NCBI RefSeq assembly: GCF_027594865.1
Contig: NZ_CP089391.1
Location: 6,230,501 to 6,294,500, forward strand
DNA length: 64,000 nt
Origin: Bradyrhizobium xenonodulans
Lineage (GTDB): Bacteria; Pseudomonadota; Alphaproteobacteria; Rhizobiales; Xanthobacteraceae
Direction of reading: 5' to 3'
A program made the translations under genes and the position numbers. Each line of letters begins with the position of its first letter. Position 1 is the stretch's first letter. The notes below the pieces were generated by a model that was not told where the DNA came from, made no database searches, and was given only the letters and a program-made list of their open reading frames with translations. Positions 25,280-36,237 of the stretch are shown here, piece by piece.

Positions 25280-26545
25280 TCAGAGGAAGCGAGTGGGCGA
25301 AAACGGCGCGAGCGGAATTTCCGGCTGCTTGCCGCTCAGGAGCTGGGCGACGAGACGGCCGGTACGGGCCGAGCCGACCAGGCCGACATGGCCATGGCCG
25401 AAAGCATAGACGATGTCGCGCGAGGCGCGCGCATGGCCGATGCAGGGAAGACCATCAGGCATGCTCGGCCGATGACCGAACCAGCTCTTGATGCGCGAGG
25501 GCGGAATGTCCTTCGGCAGTTTCGGGAACATGCTGAGGAGATGATCGCGCAGGATCTCGGCGCGCTTCCAGTTCGGCGCGGCCTCGAGGCCCGCGATCTC
25601 GACGGTGCCGGCGGCGCGCAAGCCCTTGTCGGTCCAGTTCACCACCATCTTGGCGTCCGACGCCATCATCGAGCTGCGCGGACCCGATTCCGGATTCTCG
25701 ATCATGACGTGATAGCCGCGCTCGGTTTCGAGCGGCAGGGGATCGCCGACCGATGCGGTGAGCCGCTTCGAATGCGCGCCGGCGGCAACCACCGCGGCGT
25801 CGCAAGGAATCTCGCCGGTCTCCGTGACGACGGCGACGAGCTTGTTGCCGGAAAGCTTGAGCCCGGTCGCCTTCGCATGGACGAGCTTGGCGCCGCTCGC
25901 CAGCGCGTGCTGGGCAAGCGCCGCAACGTAAGCGCCGGGATCACGGCAGCGTCCGGCCTCCTCCACCACCACTCCAAAGGTATAGCGCGGATGCAGCTCA
26001 GGCTCGCGCTGGCGCATCTCGTCGGCGTTAAGCTCCATCCATTGAACGCCGACCTTCTTGCGCAGGCGCCAGCCGAGATCGTTGTCAAAGTTTCCGCGCG
26101 ACGGGAAGACGTGCATCACGCCGTTGCGTTCGACCAATTCAGGGACGCCCGCTTCTTCCGCAAGCTTCCTGTGCAGCAGCGGCGCGTCCTTCAGGAGGTC
26201 GCGCAGCGCAAACGCCGTCTTCTCGACCCGCGCCTCGGTCCAGCCTGACAGCAAATACTTGATCAACCAAGGCAGTGCTTTCGGCAGATAAGACCAGCGG
26301 ATCGCAAGCGGGCCGAGCGGGTCCATCAGATAGCCCGGCACCTTCTTCCAGATGCCCGGCTCGGCCGGCGGGATCACCGAATGCGAGGAGAGCCAGCCGG
26401 CATTGCCGTAGCTCGCCGCCTGTTCGCCACCCGGTTCGCCCGCATCGATCAGCGTGACGCGATGTCCTTCGCGCAGCGCCTCGATGGCGCTGATCACGCC
26501 GACCGCGCCGGCTCCGATGATGGCGACGTGGCGGCCTTCCGACAT
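25280..26545 (-). CDS. DadA-like FAD-dependent D-amino-acid dehydrogenase
   Basis: 421 residues. The FAD site is VAIIGAGAVGVISAIEAL at the N-terminus, followed by LIDAGEPGGEQAASYGNAG, the DadA hallmark. The C-terminus has WFGHRPSMPDGLPCIG and YAFGHGHVGLVGSARTG. It would oxidise a D-amino acid or secondary amine to an oxo acid, passing electrons to the membrane chain. It starts 3 bases after the TPP-enzyme stop, in the same operon. A racemase homologue next door fits L/D conversion before oxidation, though this is inference. Confidence 0.88.
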   Translation of the reverse strand: MSEGRHVAIIGAGAVGVISAIEALREGHRVTLIDAGEPGGEQAASYGNAGWLSSHSVIPPAEPGIWKKVPGYLMDPLGPLAIRWSYLPKALPWLIKYLLSGWTEARVEKTAFALRDLLKDAPLLHRKLAEEAGVPELVERNGVMHVFPSRGNFDNDLGWRLRKKVGVQWMELNADEMRQREPELHPRYTFGVVVEEAGRCRDPGAYVAALAQHALASGAKLVHAKATGLKLSGNKLVAVVTETGEIPCDAAVVAAGAHSKRLTASVGDPLPLETERGYHVMIENPESGPRSSMMASDAKMVVNWTDKGLRAAGTVEIAGLEAAPNWKRAEILRDHLLSMFPKLPKDIPPSRIKSWFGHRPSMPDGLPCIGHARASRDIVYAFGHGHVGLVGSARTGRLVAQLLSGKQPEIPLAPFSPTRFL

Positions 26546-26548
26546 CGG

Positions 26549-28383
<1,835 letters not shown>

Positions 28384-29130
28384 CTAGCGCCCCTCCCTTT
28401 GCACCCAGCCCGTCGCAATCGCGTTCGCCCAGCTGAGCATGCCCTTGCTGCGCGCCAGTGCGGCCATGGCCGTGGTGTCGTACGGCACGTAGCGGAGCGT
28501 CGCGCACCAGCCTCCTCCGGCATGCTCTAAAATCGCGTAGCACGCATGCGGCGTGCCGACCTCGACCACATAGGGAACGGGCGCCTTCCCGTCATAGCCT
28601 GGCAACCCGACGCTGCCGGGATTCACGACCAGCCGGCCATCCCGCAGGCGCACCACGCGCGGAATGTGCGTGTGAGCGCACAGGATGAGCTCGGCGTCGA
28701 TCCCTTCAGCCCCGGCCTCGATGAAATCAATCCCGCTCGGACGCGCGCTGCCGTCGTCAGCGATATGGTCGAGCCAGAACGCCGCGTCGTGCCTCGGCGA
28801 TCCGTGGCACAGGAACACCCGTTCCTTATACGTGAGCGTGGGCGGCATGCTTGCCATCCACTCGAAATGCTTACGCTCGAGCTCACGGAAATCGCTGCGC
28901 GCCGAGCCGCCGGCCTGCCAGAGCTCCAGCAGGATTCGATCCTGATCGCCCCGTATGGACGGAAAGCCCCGCGCCATCAGCAGGTCCGCGGTTCGGGCCG
29001 CCTCGAGCGGACCGCTGACATGGTCGCCAAGGTTCACGATCTCCTCGAGGCCGAGCGTGGCGATGTCCGCGAGGACGGCTTCGAGTGCCGGTCGATTCCC
29101 GTGCACATCCGCGATGGCAGCAAATCTCAT
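28384..29130 (-). CDS. Calcineurin-like metallophosphoesterase, YfcE type
   Basis: 248 residues. The metal-site motifs run in order: IADVHGNRPALEAVL (DxH), NLGDHVSGP (GDxx), SIRGDQDRI in place of the usual GNHD/E, LCHGSPR, and ILCAHTHIPRVVR (GHTH-type, here AHTH). It probably cleaves a phosphodiester or phosphomonoester in the cytoplasm. The Asn to Asp change in the third motif occurs at a metal/substrate ligand. It stands alone, with the aminotransferase remnant directly behind it, which suggests a past insertion or deletion joined them. Confidence 0.88.
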   Translation of the reverse strand: MRFAAIADVHGNRPALEAVLADIATLGLEEIVNLGDHVSGPLEAARTADLLMARGFPSIRGDQDRILLELWQAGGSARSDFRELERKHFEWMASMPPTLTYKERVFLCHGSPRHDAAFWLDHIADDGSARPSGIDFIEAGAEGIDAELILCAHTHIPRVVRLRDGRLVVNPGSVGLPGYDGKAPVPYVVEVGTPHACYAILEHAGGGWCATLRYVPYDTTAMAALARSKGMLSWANAIATGWVQREGR

Positions 29131-29392
29131 ATGGCCCTCCCATTCGGAATGGCCGATCGGTCTCGCGATGCGGGAGGATGCAGGACTGCCAAATCTATCT
29201 AGCTGCGTCTCTTTAGCTGCATTTGTAGAAGCGCCCGCAAGCTGAGGATCAAATCGGCGCTGGCAGAAGGATTACACAATCGATGTGGCCGGGCAAGCGA
29301 TGCGAGCTGCGAACTGTCGCGGCAATGGCGGCGTGACCTCCGGGCCATAACGCGCTAGCCTTCCCGGACAAGAACAAGAGGAAACGCCAATC

Positions 29393-31090
29393 GTGTACGA
29401 CTTCATCATCGTGGGCGGCGGCTCGGCGGGGTCCGTGCTGGCCCACCGGCTCTCCGCCAAGAGCGCCAACAAGGTCCTGCTGTGCGAGGCCGGACAGGAC
29501 ACACCGCCGGGCAACGAGCCGGCCGAGATCAGGGACAGTTATCCGGGCACGGCCTATTTCGACCCCCGCTTCCACTGGACCGACCTGAAGGTCACGACCC
29601 AGGTCGTCAGCCACAACAATCCAAACGAAGGGCGTCCTCCGTTACGCAAATACGAGCAGGCGCGCGTGCTCGGCGGCGGCTCGTCGATCAACGGCCAGAT
29701 GGCCAATCGCGGTGCTCCGACCGACTACGACGAATGGGACGCACGCGGCGCCGAGGGGTGGAGCTGGAACGAGGTGCTGCCCTTCTTCAGGAAGGTCGAG
29801 CGCGACCTCGATTTCGACGGCCCGTACCACGGCAAGGACGGCAAGATTCCGGTGCGCAGAATTCCGCGCGAGCACTGGACGCGGCATTCTCAGGCGTTCG
29901 CCGACGCCTTCCAGCAGGCCGGCCATCAGTTCTTGCCGGACCAGAACGGCGAGTTCGTCGACGGCTTTTTTCCGGTGACACACTCCAACCAGGCCGAGCA
30001 GCGCGTCTCCGCCGCGATGGGCTATCTCGACCGCGACACGCGCAAGCGCGGCAACCTCACGATCTCCACCAGCACGCAGGTGCGCGAGCTGCTGTTCGAG
30101 GGCACGCAATGCGTCGGCGTGAAGGCCATGGTCGACGGACATGAGCAGGAATTCCGGGGACGCGAGATCATCCTCTCCAGCGGCGCCATTCATTCGCCGG
30201 CGCATCTGCTGCGCGCAGGCATCGGCCCGGTCGGCCACCTCAAGGATATGGGCATTCCTGTGCTGATGGGCCTCGCAGGCGTCGGCCAGCGCTTGATGGA
30301 TCATCCTTCGATTTCGCTGTCGTCCTTTGTCCGCCGCGGTGCGCGCATGAACGAGCACACCAGACGCCACATGCAGCTTGGCCTGCGCTACTCCTCCGGG
30401 CTCGAGGGCGTGCCGAAGGGCGACATGTTCGTCGTCCTGCTCAGCAAGTCGGCCTGGCACGCGGTCGGCGAGCAGATCGGCTCGCTGCTGACCTTCGTCA
30501 ACAAGACCTACTCCGAGACTGGACAGGTCAAGCTCGCCTCGCGCGATCCTTCCGCAGAGCCGATCGTCGAGTTCAATCTGCTGTCGGACCGGCGCGATCT
30601 CGATCGCCTGATGAGCGGCTTCCGCAAGATGGCGGCGGTGCAGATGAGCGACATCGTGAAGGCGGTGACGGACAAGCCGTTCCCGGCCGCCTATACCGAC
30701 AAGGTCCGCAAGATCGGCGTGGTCAATACCAGGAACAGGATTCTGACCAGGATCGCCGCGACGCTGATGGACGGACCGGCGGCGCTGCGCCACTATATGA
30801 TCGACAATTTCGTGGTCGAAGGTTTCACCTTCGACCAGGTGATCAACGACGACGAGGCGCTGGAAGCCTTCGTGCGCAAGGCGACCATCGGGGTGTGGCA
30901 CGCCTCATGCTCGTGCCGCATGGGCCGGGCCGACGATCCGATGGCGGTGGTCGACAACCAAGGCCGCGTCAAGGGCATCCAGGGCCTGCGCGTCGTCGAT
31001 GCCTCGATCTTCCCGGTGGTGCCATGCGCCAATACCAATTTTCCGGTGCTGATGTCGGCGGAGAAGATTGCGGCGGCGATGGTGCAGTGA
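29393..31090 (+). CDS. GMC-family FAD oxidoreductase (choline dehydrogenase-like)
   Basis: 565 residues from GTG with AGAGGAAA upstream. The FAD motif is IIVGGGSAGSVLAHRLS at the very N-terminus. LGGGSSINGQMANRG is GMC signature 1 and SSGAIHSPAHLLRAGIGP is signature 2. The C-terminal active-site region reads WHASCSCRMG and CANTNFPVLMSAEKIA. It oxidises an alcohol to an aldehyde in the cytoplasm or at the membrane. It is a single gene with a GNAT gene 33 bases downstream, and the substrate is unknown. Confidence 0.92.
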   Translation: MYDFIIVGGGSAGSVLAHRLSAKSANKVLLCEAGQDTPPGNEPAEIRDSYPGTAYFDPRFHWTDLKVTTQVVSHNNPNEGRPPLRKYEQARVLGGGSSINGQMANRGAPTDYDEWDARGAEGWSWNEVLPFFRKVERDLDFDGPYHGKDGKIPVRRIPREHWTRHSQAFADAFQQAGHQFLPDQNGEFVDGFFPVTHSNQAEQRVSAAMGYLDRDTRKRGNLTISTSTQVRELLFEGTQCVGVKAMVDGHEQEFRGREIILSSGAIHSPAHLLRAGIGPVGHLKDMGIPVLMGLAGVGQRLMDHPSISLSSFVRRGARMNEHTRRHMQLGLRYSSGLEGVPKGDMFVVLLSKSAWHAVGEQIGSLLTFVNKTYSETGQVKLASRDPSAEPIVEFNLLSDRRDLDRLMSGFRKMAAVQMSDIVKAVTDKPFPAAYTDKVRKIGVVNTRNRILTRIAATLMDGPAALRHYMIDNFVVEGFTFDQVINDDEALEAFVRKATIGVWHASCSCRMGRADDPMAVVDNQGRVKGIQGLRVVDASIFPVVPCANTNFPVLMSAEKIAAAMVQ

Positions 31091-31123
31091 GTGATAACGA
31101 CCGCCGGGTCGAAGGAGCGATTC

Positions 31124-31585
31124 ATGGAATGCACCATCCGCCCGGCGCTCGAAGATGACGCTGGCGAAATCAGCGCCGTCATTTTGCGTGCATTACGCGA
31201 AACGAATGCGAAGGACTACACGGACGAGATCATCGCAAGGGTCGAGCGCGGCTTCAGTCCCGATGCCGTTCTGCAGTTGATCGGCAAGCGTACGGTCCTT
31301 GTTGCTGCCGTTGGCAACCGGATCGTCGGCACGGCAAGCCTCGACGGAAGCGTCGTCCGTACGGTCTTCGTGGCTCCCGACGTTCAGGCCCAAGGGATCG
31401 GCAAGCGGCTGATGGCCGAGATCGAGCGCATCGCGCACGGGCGAAACATCGCTTTGTTGACAGTCCCCTCCTCCGTCACCGCCGAGCCCTTCTACGCGCG
31501 GCTCGGGTTCAGAGCTGTGCGCGACAGCTATCATGGCGACGAACGTACGATCATCATGGAGCGATCGCTCGCTGCTGGTTTGTAA
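31124..31585 (+). CDS. GNAT-family N-acetyltransferase
   Basis: 153 residues from ATG at 31124, with AAGGAG 6 bases upstream; an ATA/ATG farther up lacks one. Acetyl-CoA loop motif A is VFVAPDVQAQGIGKRLM, and the C-terminal strand FYARLGFRAV is typical. It would acetylate a small molecule or protein amine. Its last 32 bases overlap the 3' end of the convergent esterase gene. Confidence 0.88.
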   Translation: MECTIRPALEDDAGEISAVILRALRETNAKDYTDEIIARVERGFSPDAVLQLIGKRTVLVAAVGNRIVGTASLDGSVVRTVFVAPDVQAQGIGKRLMAEIERIAHGRNIALLTVPSSVTAEPFYARLGFRAVRDSYHGDERTIIMERSLAAGL

Positions 31586-33056
31586 GGCCGGATTGCGCCT
31601 CAAGCTCCGCCCACACGCGAGCGCGCGCGCCATCATTGAGCGGCACAATATGGAACGGTTGGCCGAAGATCGCGAGCGGCTCCTTAGCCGGCGCGAACCG
31701 CGGCCAGGCTTCCGCGACATCCGGGATGCCGGTCGCAACGAACCGCAGCACGTTCGCCTGAAACCGCGCGGCGACGTCGATGTCGGCCGGCGTCATCGGT
31801 CCGCCCTTGCGCTTGAGGATCGGGCGATCGATGAAATCAGGCAGGTGCGCCCACAGGCAGGCGTTGTCGGCACCATGGGTCGGCCCCTGCGACAGGAACG
31901 GCTCCAGCGCCGGGCGATGGTCGAACCGGCTCAACCACACCGCGCCGCCCGCCGCTGCATGAAGCCGCGCCAGATCGGCCATCGGCCGGTGCCAGAACGC
32001 GTCCGACAGCAGCGCCTCGTACGGATCCTCGTCGAGGCGGGCCGTGGCGCGGTAATAGGACAACAGGCGACACCAGCCGGCATCGCCAAAGGCAGTGCGC
32101 ACCTGCCGCTCGGTGGTGCGGATCATCGCGGCCGGCGGCGTGCTATTGAGGAACACCACCATCTCGTCGCGGCAGGAGCCGAGCCAGAGCGGAATGTCGC
32201 GCAAGCTGCCGTCGGCGAAAACATCGCGCGGCTCGCGCGGGATCTCGGTGCCGTCGAGCACCGGACCGAACACGGTGCCCGCCTCTGTCTCGTCCGCGAG
32301 CGTGCGGCTGACGCGCTCCACCGCCGCGAAGAGCTTTGGCAGCGGCACGGCCGCGATCGCGCCGGGATCGCGCGACAACACGAGTTCATCGAGCACACGG
32401 CGCGCGACGTCGTCGGCATGATCGGCCCCCATGATGTTGCGCCCGGGCGCACTGAGCGCGAGCGCGCGAATGAACTTGCCCTTCGCCTGCGGCAGGGTTG
32501 CCAGCGCAAGCACCATGGAGGCGCCGGCTGACTGGCCCGACAGCGTGATCGCTTCCGGATCGCCGCCGAAATTGGCGACGTTGGCGCGCACCCAGTCGAG
32601 CGCGGCGAGCGTATCCTGGAGCGCGAGATTGTTGGCTTCGGTGAGGCCATGGCGATGCAGCTGCAGGAAGCCGAGCGGCCCGAGCCGGTAGTTGATGGTG
32701 ACGATCACCGCCGGACCGTGCGCGGCCAGAAAGGAACCGTCGTAATCGGCGCCACCGCCGGTGACGAAGGCACCGCCATGGATGAAGAACAGCACCGGCA
32801 ACGGGCGATCGGCCCCTGCCGGTGCAAAAATGTTCAGGCTGAGACAGGACTCTTCGTCAGCGTGATCGAGGTGACCGGGCTGCGGCGCGTAAACGCCGCA
32901 GTCCGTGCATTGGCGCGGCTCCGTCCACGCGACCGGCGGCGTTGCCCTGGCAAAGCGCCGCGCAGTCCCGAACGGCACGCCCTTGAAAGCGCGGACGCCG
33001 TCCTGCTCGGCGCCGACAACTGGCCCGCGCGTAGTCGAAACTGCGTTGGTCAACAT
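31554..33056 (-). CDS. Type-B carboxylesterase
   Basis: 500 residues. The nucleophile elbow is LSGQSAGAS with Ser176; most relatives have GESAGA, so Glu is replaced by Gln here. The oxyanion hole is FFIHGGAFVTGG, followed by INYRLGPLGFL; ESCLSLNIF is also typical. No signal peptide is seen, so it is likely cytoplasmic. It starts 16 bases after the MFS gene in the same operon, suggesting import of an ester that is then hydrolysed. It overlaps the GNAT gene 3' end by 32 bases. Confidence 0.9.
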   Translation of the reverse strand: MLTNAVSTTRGPVVGAEQDGVRAFKGVPFGTARRFARATPPVAWTEPRQCTDCGVYAPQPGHLDHADEESCLSLNIFAPAGADRPLPVLFFIHGGAFVTGGGADYDGSFLAAHGPAVIVTINYRLGPLGFLQLHRHGLTEANNLALQDTLAALDWVRANVANFGGDPEAITLSGQSAGASMVLALATLPQAKGKFIRALALSAPGRNIMGADHADDVARRVLDELVLSRDPGAIAAVPLPKLFAAVERVSRTLADETEAGTVFGPVLDGTEIPREPRDVFADGSLRDIPLWLGSCRDEMVVFLNSTPPAAMIRTTERQVRTAFGDAGWCRLLSYYRATARLDEDPYEALLSDAFWHRPMADLARLHAAAGGAVWLSRFDHRPALEPFLSQGPTHGADNACLWAHLPDFIDRPILKRKGGPMTPADIDVAARFQANVLRFVATGIPDVAEAWPRFAPAKEPLAIFGQPFHIVPLNDGARARVWAELEAQSGLTNQQRAIAP

Positions 33057-33072
33057 GCGACTGTCACTCTGC

Positions 33073-34413
33073 TCAAGCGCGCCGCTTGCCGAGATCGGCG
33101 ATGTCGACGGTGTGGGTTTCGCGCGCGGTTGCGGCCGATGCCGCCGAGACGATGCAGCAGCAGGCGACGAAGATCGCCACGGGAAGCCAGCCGTTCGCCC
33201 CCTCGCCGACCAGGCTCGCGCTCACCAGCGGCGTGAAGCCGGCGGCGAGAAAGCCGAGCTGCGTGCCGATCGCGGTGCCGGAATAGCGCACGCGTGCCTC
33301 GAACATCTCGGCATAGAAGGACGGCCAGATCGCGTTCGGCGCGGCATAGATGATGCCCGAGAGGATCATCGCCGCAGCGAAGATCGCCGGCGTATTCCCC
33401 GATGTCACCAGCATGAAATAGGGGAACACCAGCACGGCGCAGCCGAGCACGCCGCCGATGAACACTGGCTTGCGGCCGATCCTGTCGGCCAGCAGGGCCC
33501 ACAGCGGCTGGGTGATCAGCGCCGTGACGTTGCCGAGCACGCCGGCCCACAGCATGGTCGGACGCGCGACGCCGAACTTGCTGGTGGCATAGCCGAGCGC
33601 GAACACGGCGGTCATCGTGCTTACCGTGGCGATCAGCGCACAGGTGATCACGCGCAGCACGTCGGGCCAGTAGTCGCGCAGCAGCGTGACGACCGGGAAG
33701 CGCGCCACCTGCGCCTTGTCCTTGATGTTCTCGAACACGGGCGTCTCCGGCATGGTCCGCCGCACCAGATAGGCGACCACGAGCACGACGAACGACAGCA
33801 GGAACGGAATGCGCCAACCCCAGCTCAGCAATTGCTCCTCCGGCAGGCCCGACACCGGGATGAACACCAGCGTTGCGAGGATCGCGCCGGCCTGGGTGCC
33901 GCTCAGGGTCCAGCTCGTGAAGAAGGCGCGATTGGAATTGGCGGAGTGCTCCAGCGTCAGCGAATTCGCCCCACTCTGCTCGCCGGCGGCCGAGAGACCC
34001 TGCAACAGGCGCAGCAGCGTCAGGATGACGGGCGCGGCATTGCCGATTGCCTTGGCGTCCGGCAACAGGCCGATGGCGAGCGTCGAGCCGCCCATCAGGA
34101 CCAGCGTGAACAGCAGTACCGTCTTGCGGCCGATGCGGTCGCCAAAATGGCCGAGAATGACCGCGCCGACCGGGCGCGCGATGTAACCGATGCCGAAGGA
34201 GAGCAGCGCGAGCAGCGTCGCCGTCGAGGGATCGACATTGGCAAAGAACACTTTTGGAAAGATCAGCGCCGCCGCGGTGCCGTAGATGAAGAAGTCGTAG
34301 TATTCGAGCATGCTGCCGACGAAGCTGACCAGCGCCGCGCGCTTGGGCAGCTTGCTCGGCGTGGCCTCCGCGCGGGATGAGGCGTGCAGCGGTGCGGTTG
34401 ACGTCAACGTCAT
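33073..34413 (-). CDS. MFS transporter, metabolite:H+ symporter type
   Basis: 446 residues with 12 membrane segments. The family marks are VGSMLEYYDFFIYGTAAALI and ILGHFGDRIGRKTVL, with a central cytoplasmic loop before RRTMPETPVFENI. It imports a small carboxylate by proton symport. It is the first gene of an operon with a carboxylesterase and lies divergent to a TetR gene; the shared 204-base gap holds a palindromic operator candidate. The substrate is possibly the ester cleaved by the downstream enzyme. Confidence 0.9.
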   Translation of the reverse strand: MTLTSTAPLHASSRAEATPSKLPKRAALVSFVGSMLEYYDFFIYGTAAALIFPKVFFANVDPSTATLLALLSFGIGYIARPVGAVILGHFGDRIGRKTVLLFTLVLMGGSTLAIGLLPDAKAIGNAAPVILTLLRLLQGLSAAGEQSGANSLTLEHSANSNRAFFTSWTLSGTQAGAILATLVFIPVSGLPEEQLLSWGWRIPFLLSFVVLVVAYLVRRTMPETPVFENIKDKAQVARFPVVTLLRDYWPDVLRVITCALIATVSTMTAVFALGYATSKFGVARPTMLWAGVLGNVTALITQPLWALLADRIGRKPVFIGGVLGCAVLVFPYFMLVTSGNTPAIFAAAMILSGIIYAAPNAIWPSFYAEMFEARVRYSGTAIGTQLGFLAAGFTPLVSASLVGEGANGWLPVAIFVACCCIVSAASAATARETHTVDIADLGKRRA

Positions 34414-34514
34414 TGAATCTTCCTCCCCATGTGTCCGGTGCGTTGCGCGTCAGGCGATCGCCTTGCGCGCATTTTCTGGTTGTTGTTGCCGCAACCTTGG
34501 TTTGGATCCATAAT

Positions 34515-34530
34515 GTACGAACTAGTACGT
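34515..34530. promoter_or_regulatory. TetR-type operator candidate
   Basis: GTACGAACTAGTACGT is an imperfect palindrome centred on ACTAGT, with ACG/CGT flanks that differ at one pair. It lies about 100 bases from each of the divergent MFS and TetR genes, in the only AT-richer part of the gap. It is consistent with a TetR dimer controlling both genes. Confidence 0.45.
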
Positions 34531-34620
34531 TTATGCAATACGCATTGGATCAACGCCTGAACGGACGAAATTTGCCTTCACCTTCAAGGTGATCCGTGGA
34601 AACTGGCGGGAGAAACAGTG

Positions 34621-35268
34621 ATGCTCGAGCGCATGCCGCCCCCATCCAAGCGCACCAACGATCCTGAGCGCACCAAGCGCGACATCCTCGAAGTGGCGAT
34701 GGCCGAATTCGCCTCGGAGGGCTATTCCGGCGCCCGCGTCGATGCGATCGCGGCGCGCACGCGCACGTCGAAGCGGATGATCTATTACTATTTCGGCGGC
34801 AAGGAGCAGCTCTACCTTGCGGTGCTGGAAGAAGCCTATCGCAGCATCCGCGCGCTGGAGGACCAGCTCGACATCGAAAGCTGCGACGCCCGCGAGGGTT
34901 TGCGCCGGCTGATCGAGGCCACATTCGACCATGACGAGCGCAACCCCAACTTCATCCGCCTCGTCTCAATCGAGAACATCCACCACGGCAAGCACCTGAA
35001 GCAGAATCTGCAATTGCGCCAGCTCAACGCCAGCGTGATCGCAACCCTCGACGGCATCCTCGAGCGTGGCCGCAGAGAGGGCGCCTTCCGCGACGACGTC
35101 GACGCCATCGACCTGCATCTCGCCATAAGCTCCTACTGCTTCTTCCGCGTCGCCAACCGCCACACGTTCGGGGCGCTGTTCGACCGCGACCTCAGCGAGC
35201 CAAAAGTGCTGGCGAAGAGCCGGACGCAGATCGTGGAGATGATCTTGGCGTGGCTGGAGGCGAAGTGA
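34621..35268 (+). CDS. TetR-family transcriptional regulator
   Basis: 215 residues from ATG at 34621 with GGGAG 8 bases upstream; a GTG three bases earlier is an alternative. Residues ~12-60 are a TetR helix-turn-helix (KRDILEVAMAEFASEGYSGA, TRTSKRMIYYYFGGKEQLY). The C-terminal ligand/dimer domain is of the AcrR/PsrA-like class with FIRLVSIENIHHGKHLK. It probably represses the divergent MFS-esterase operon until its substrate binds. Confidence 0.9.
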   Translation: MLERMPPPSKRTNDPERTKRDILEVAMAEFASEGYSGARVDAIAARTRTSKRMIYYYFGGKEQLYLAVLEEAYRSIRALEDQLDIESCDAREGLRRLIEATFDHDERNPNFIRLVSIENIHHGKHLKQNLQLRQLNASVIATLDGILERGRREGAFRDDVDAIDLHLAISSYCFFRVANRHTFGALFDRDLSEPKVLAKSRTQIVEMILAWLEAK

Positions 35269-35303
35269 GGCCGCGGGGGGCCGAGCAAGCCGCTACACAC
35301 TCG

Positions 35304-35408
35304 CTGTCATTCCCCGCGAAGGCGGGGAATCCAGTACGCCGCGGCTTCCCGGCTCCTGCCGCACTGCCTCCGGAATACTGGATCACCCGCCTTCGCGGGT
35401 GATGACAG
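35304..35408. repeat. Interspersed inverted repeat, copy 2 of family B
   Basis: CTGTCATTCCCCGCGAAGGC with GAATCCAGTACGCCGCGG on the left; GGAATACTGGATCACCCGC and GATGACAG on the right. The same layout is at 22026-22128. It lies between the convergent TetR and ABC permease genes, where it could act as a bidirectional transcription stop. Confidence 0.7.
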
Positions 35409-35451
35409 CGGAGGACTTGGGGCGCGTGCCACAAGCCGGTCATTGCGCCGC

Positions 35452-36237
35452 TCAGCCGCCCCTTTTCTGCCGCGTGCTCGCCAGCAGCACCAGCATGAAG
35501 GAGGCCGCCGTCATTAGCGTCGAGATCGCGGCAATGGTCGGGTCGATCTCGTCGCGGAGCGCAGTGAACATGCGCTTGGTCAGCGGCTGATACTGGCCGC
35601 CGGAGATGAACAGGGCGACGATGGTCTCGTCCATCGCCGAGATGAAGGCGAAGATGCCGCCGGCGACCACGCTCGACTTGATCTGCGGCAGCGTCACCGC
35701 GAAGAAGCTGCGCAGCCGGTTCATGCCGAGGCTGCGCGCCACCATCTCCTGCGCGGGATCGAAACTCTGCAGGCCCGCCAGCACCGAGATGACGACGTAA
35801 GGCAAGCCCAGCATCACATTCGCCAGCACGAGGCCGGGCATGGTCGCGACCAGGCCGACCTTGGCATAGACGAAAAAGATGCCGACCGCCGTGATGATGA
35901 TCGGCACCACCAGCGGCAAGAGCAGCGCCATGTGAATGATGCGCATGATCCGCAGCTTCGACTGGCTGATGGCATAGGCGGCGGCAACCCCACACGGCGT
36001 TGCGATCAGCACCGTCAGAAGCGCGACCGTCAGCGTTACCTTTGTCGCCTGCATCCAGGCCGGATTGGCGAAATATTGCTGGTACCAGCGCAGCGAGAAG
36101 GACGGCGGCGGGAACGTCAGGAAGCGCGCGCTGGAGAACGAGATCGGCGCGATGATCAGCACCGGCAGGATCAGATAGACCAGCACCAGCGCGCTGATCA
36201 CGTAGAGGACAATCCGTGCGGGCGATGTGCGCGTCAT
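35452..36237 (-). CDS. ABC transporter permease, PotC-like
   Basis: 261 residues from ATG at 36237, overlapping the upstream permease stop by ATGA. It has six membrane segments, and the ATPase-contact EAA loop is SLGMNRLRSFFAVTLP. It belongs to the spermidine/putrescine (MOI-like) permease family and would be the second membrane subunit of the importer encoded in this operon. It is the last gene of the set; repeat family B follows the stop. Confidence 0.9.
   Translation of the reverse strand: MTRTSPARIVLYVISALVLVYLILPVLIIAPISFSSARFLTFPPPSFSLRWYQQYFANPAWMQATKVTLTVALLTVLIATPCGVAAAYAISQSKLRIMRIIHMALLLPLVVPIIITAVGIFFVYAKVGLVATMPGLVLANVMLGLPYVVISVLAGLQSFDPAQEMVARSLGMNRLRSFFAVTLPQIKSSVVAGGIFAFISAMDETIVALFISGGQYQPLTKRMFTALRDEIDPTIAAISTLMTAASFMLVLLASTRQKRGG

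Noticed and set aside
32905..34380. 491-residue plus-strand frame opposite the MFS/esterase operon
   Set aside because: Same antisense signature and no ribosome site; the minus-strand MHS transporter is clear.
35192..35995. Minus-strand frame overlapping the PotC-like gene and repeat
   Set aside because: Off-frame shadow of the permease, running on through the interspersed repeat.
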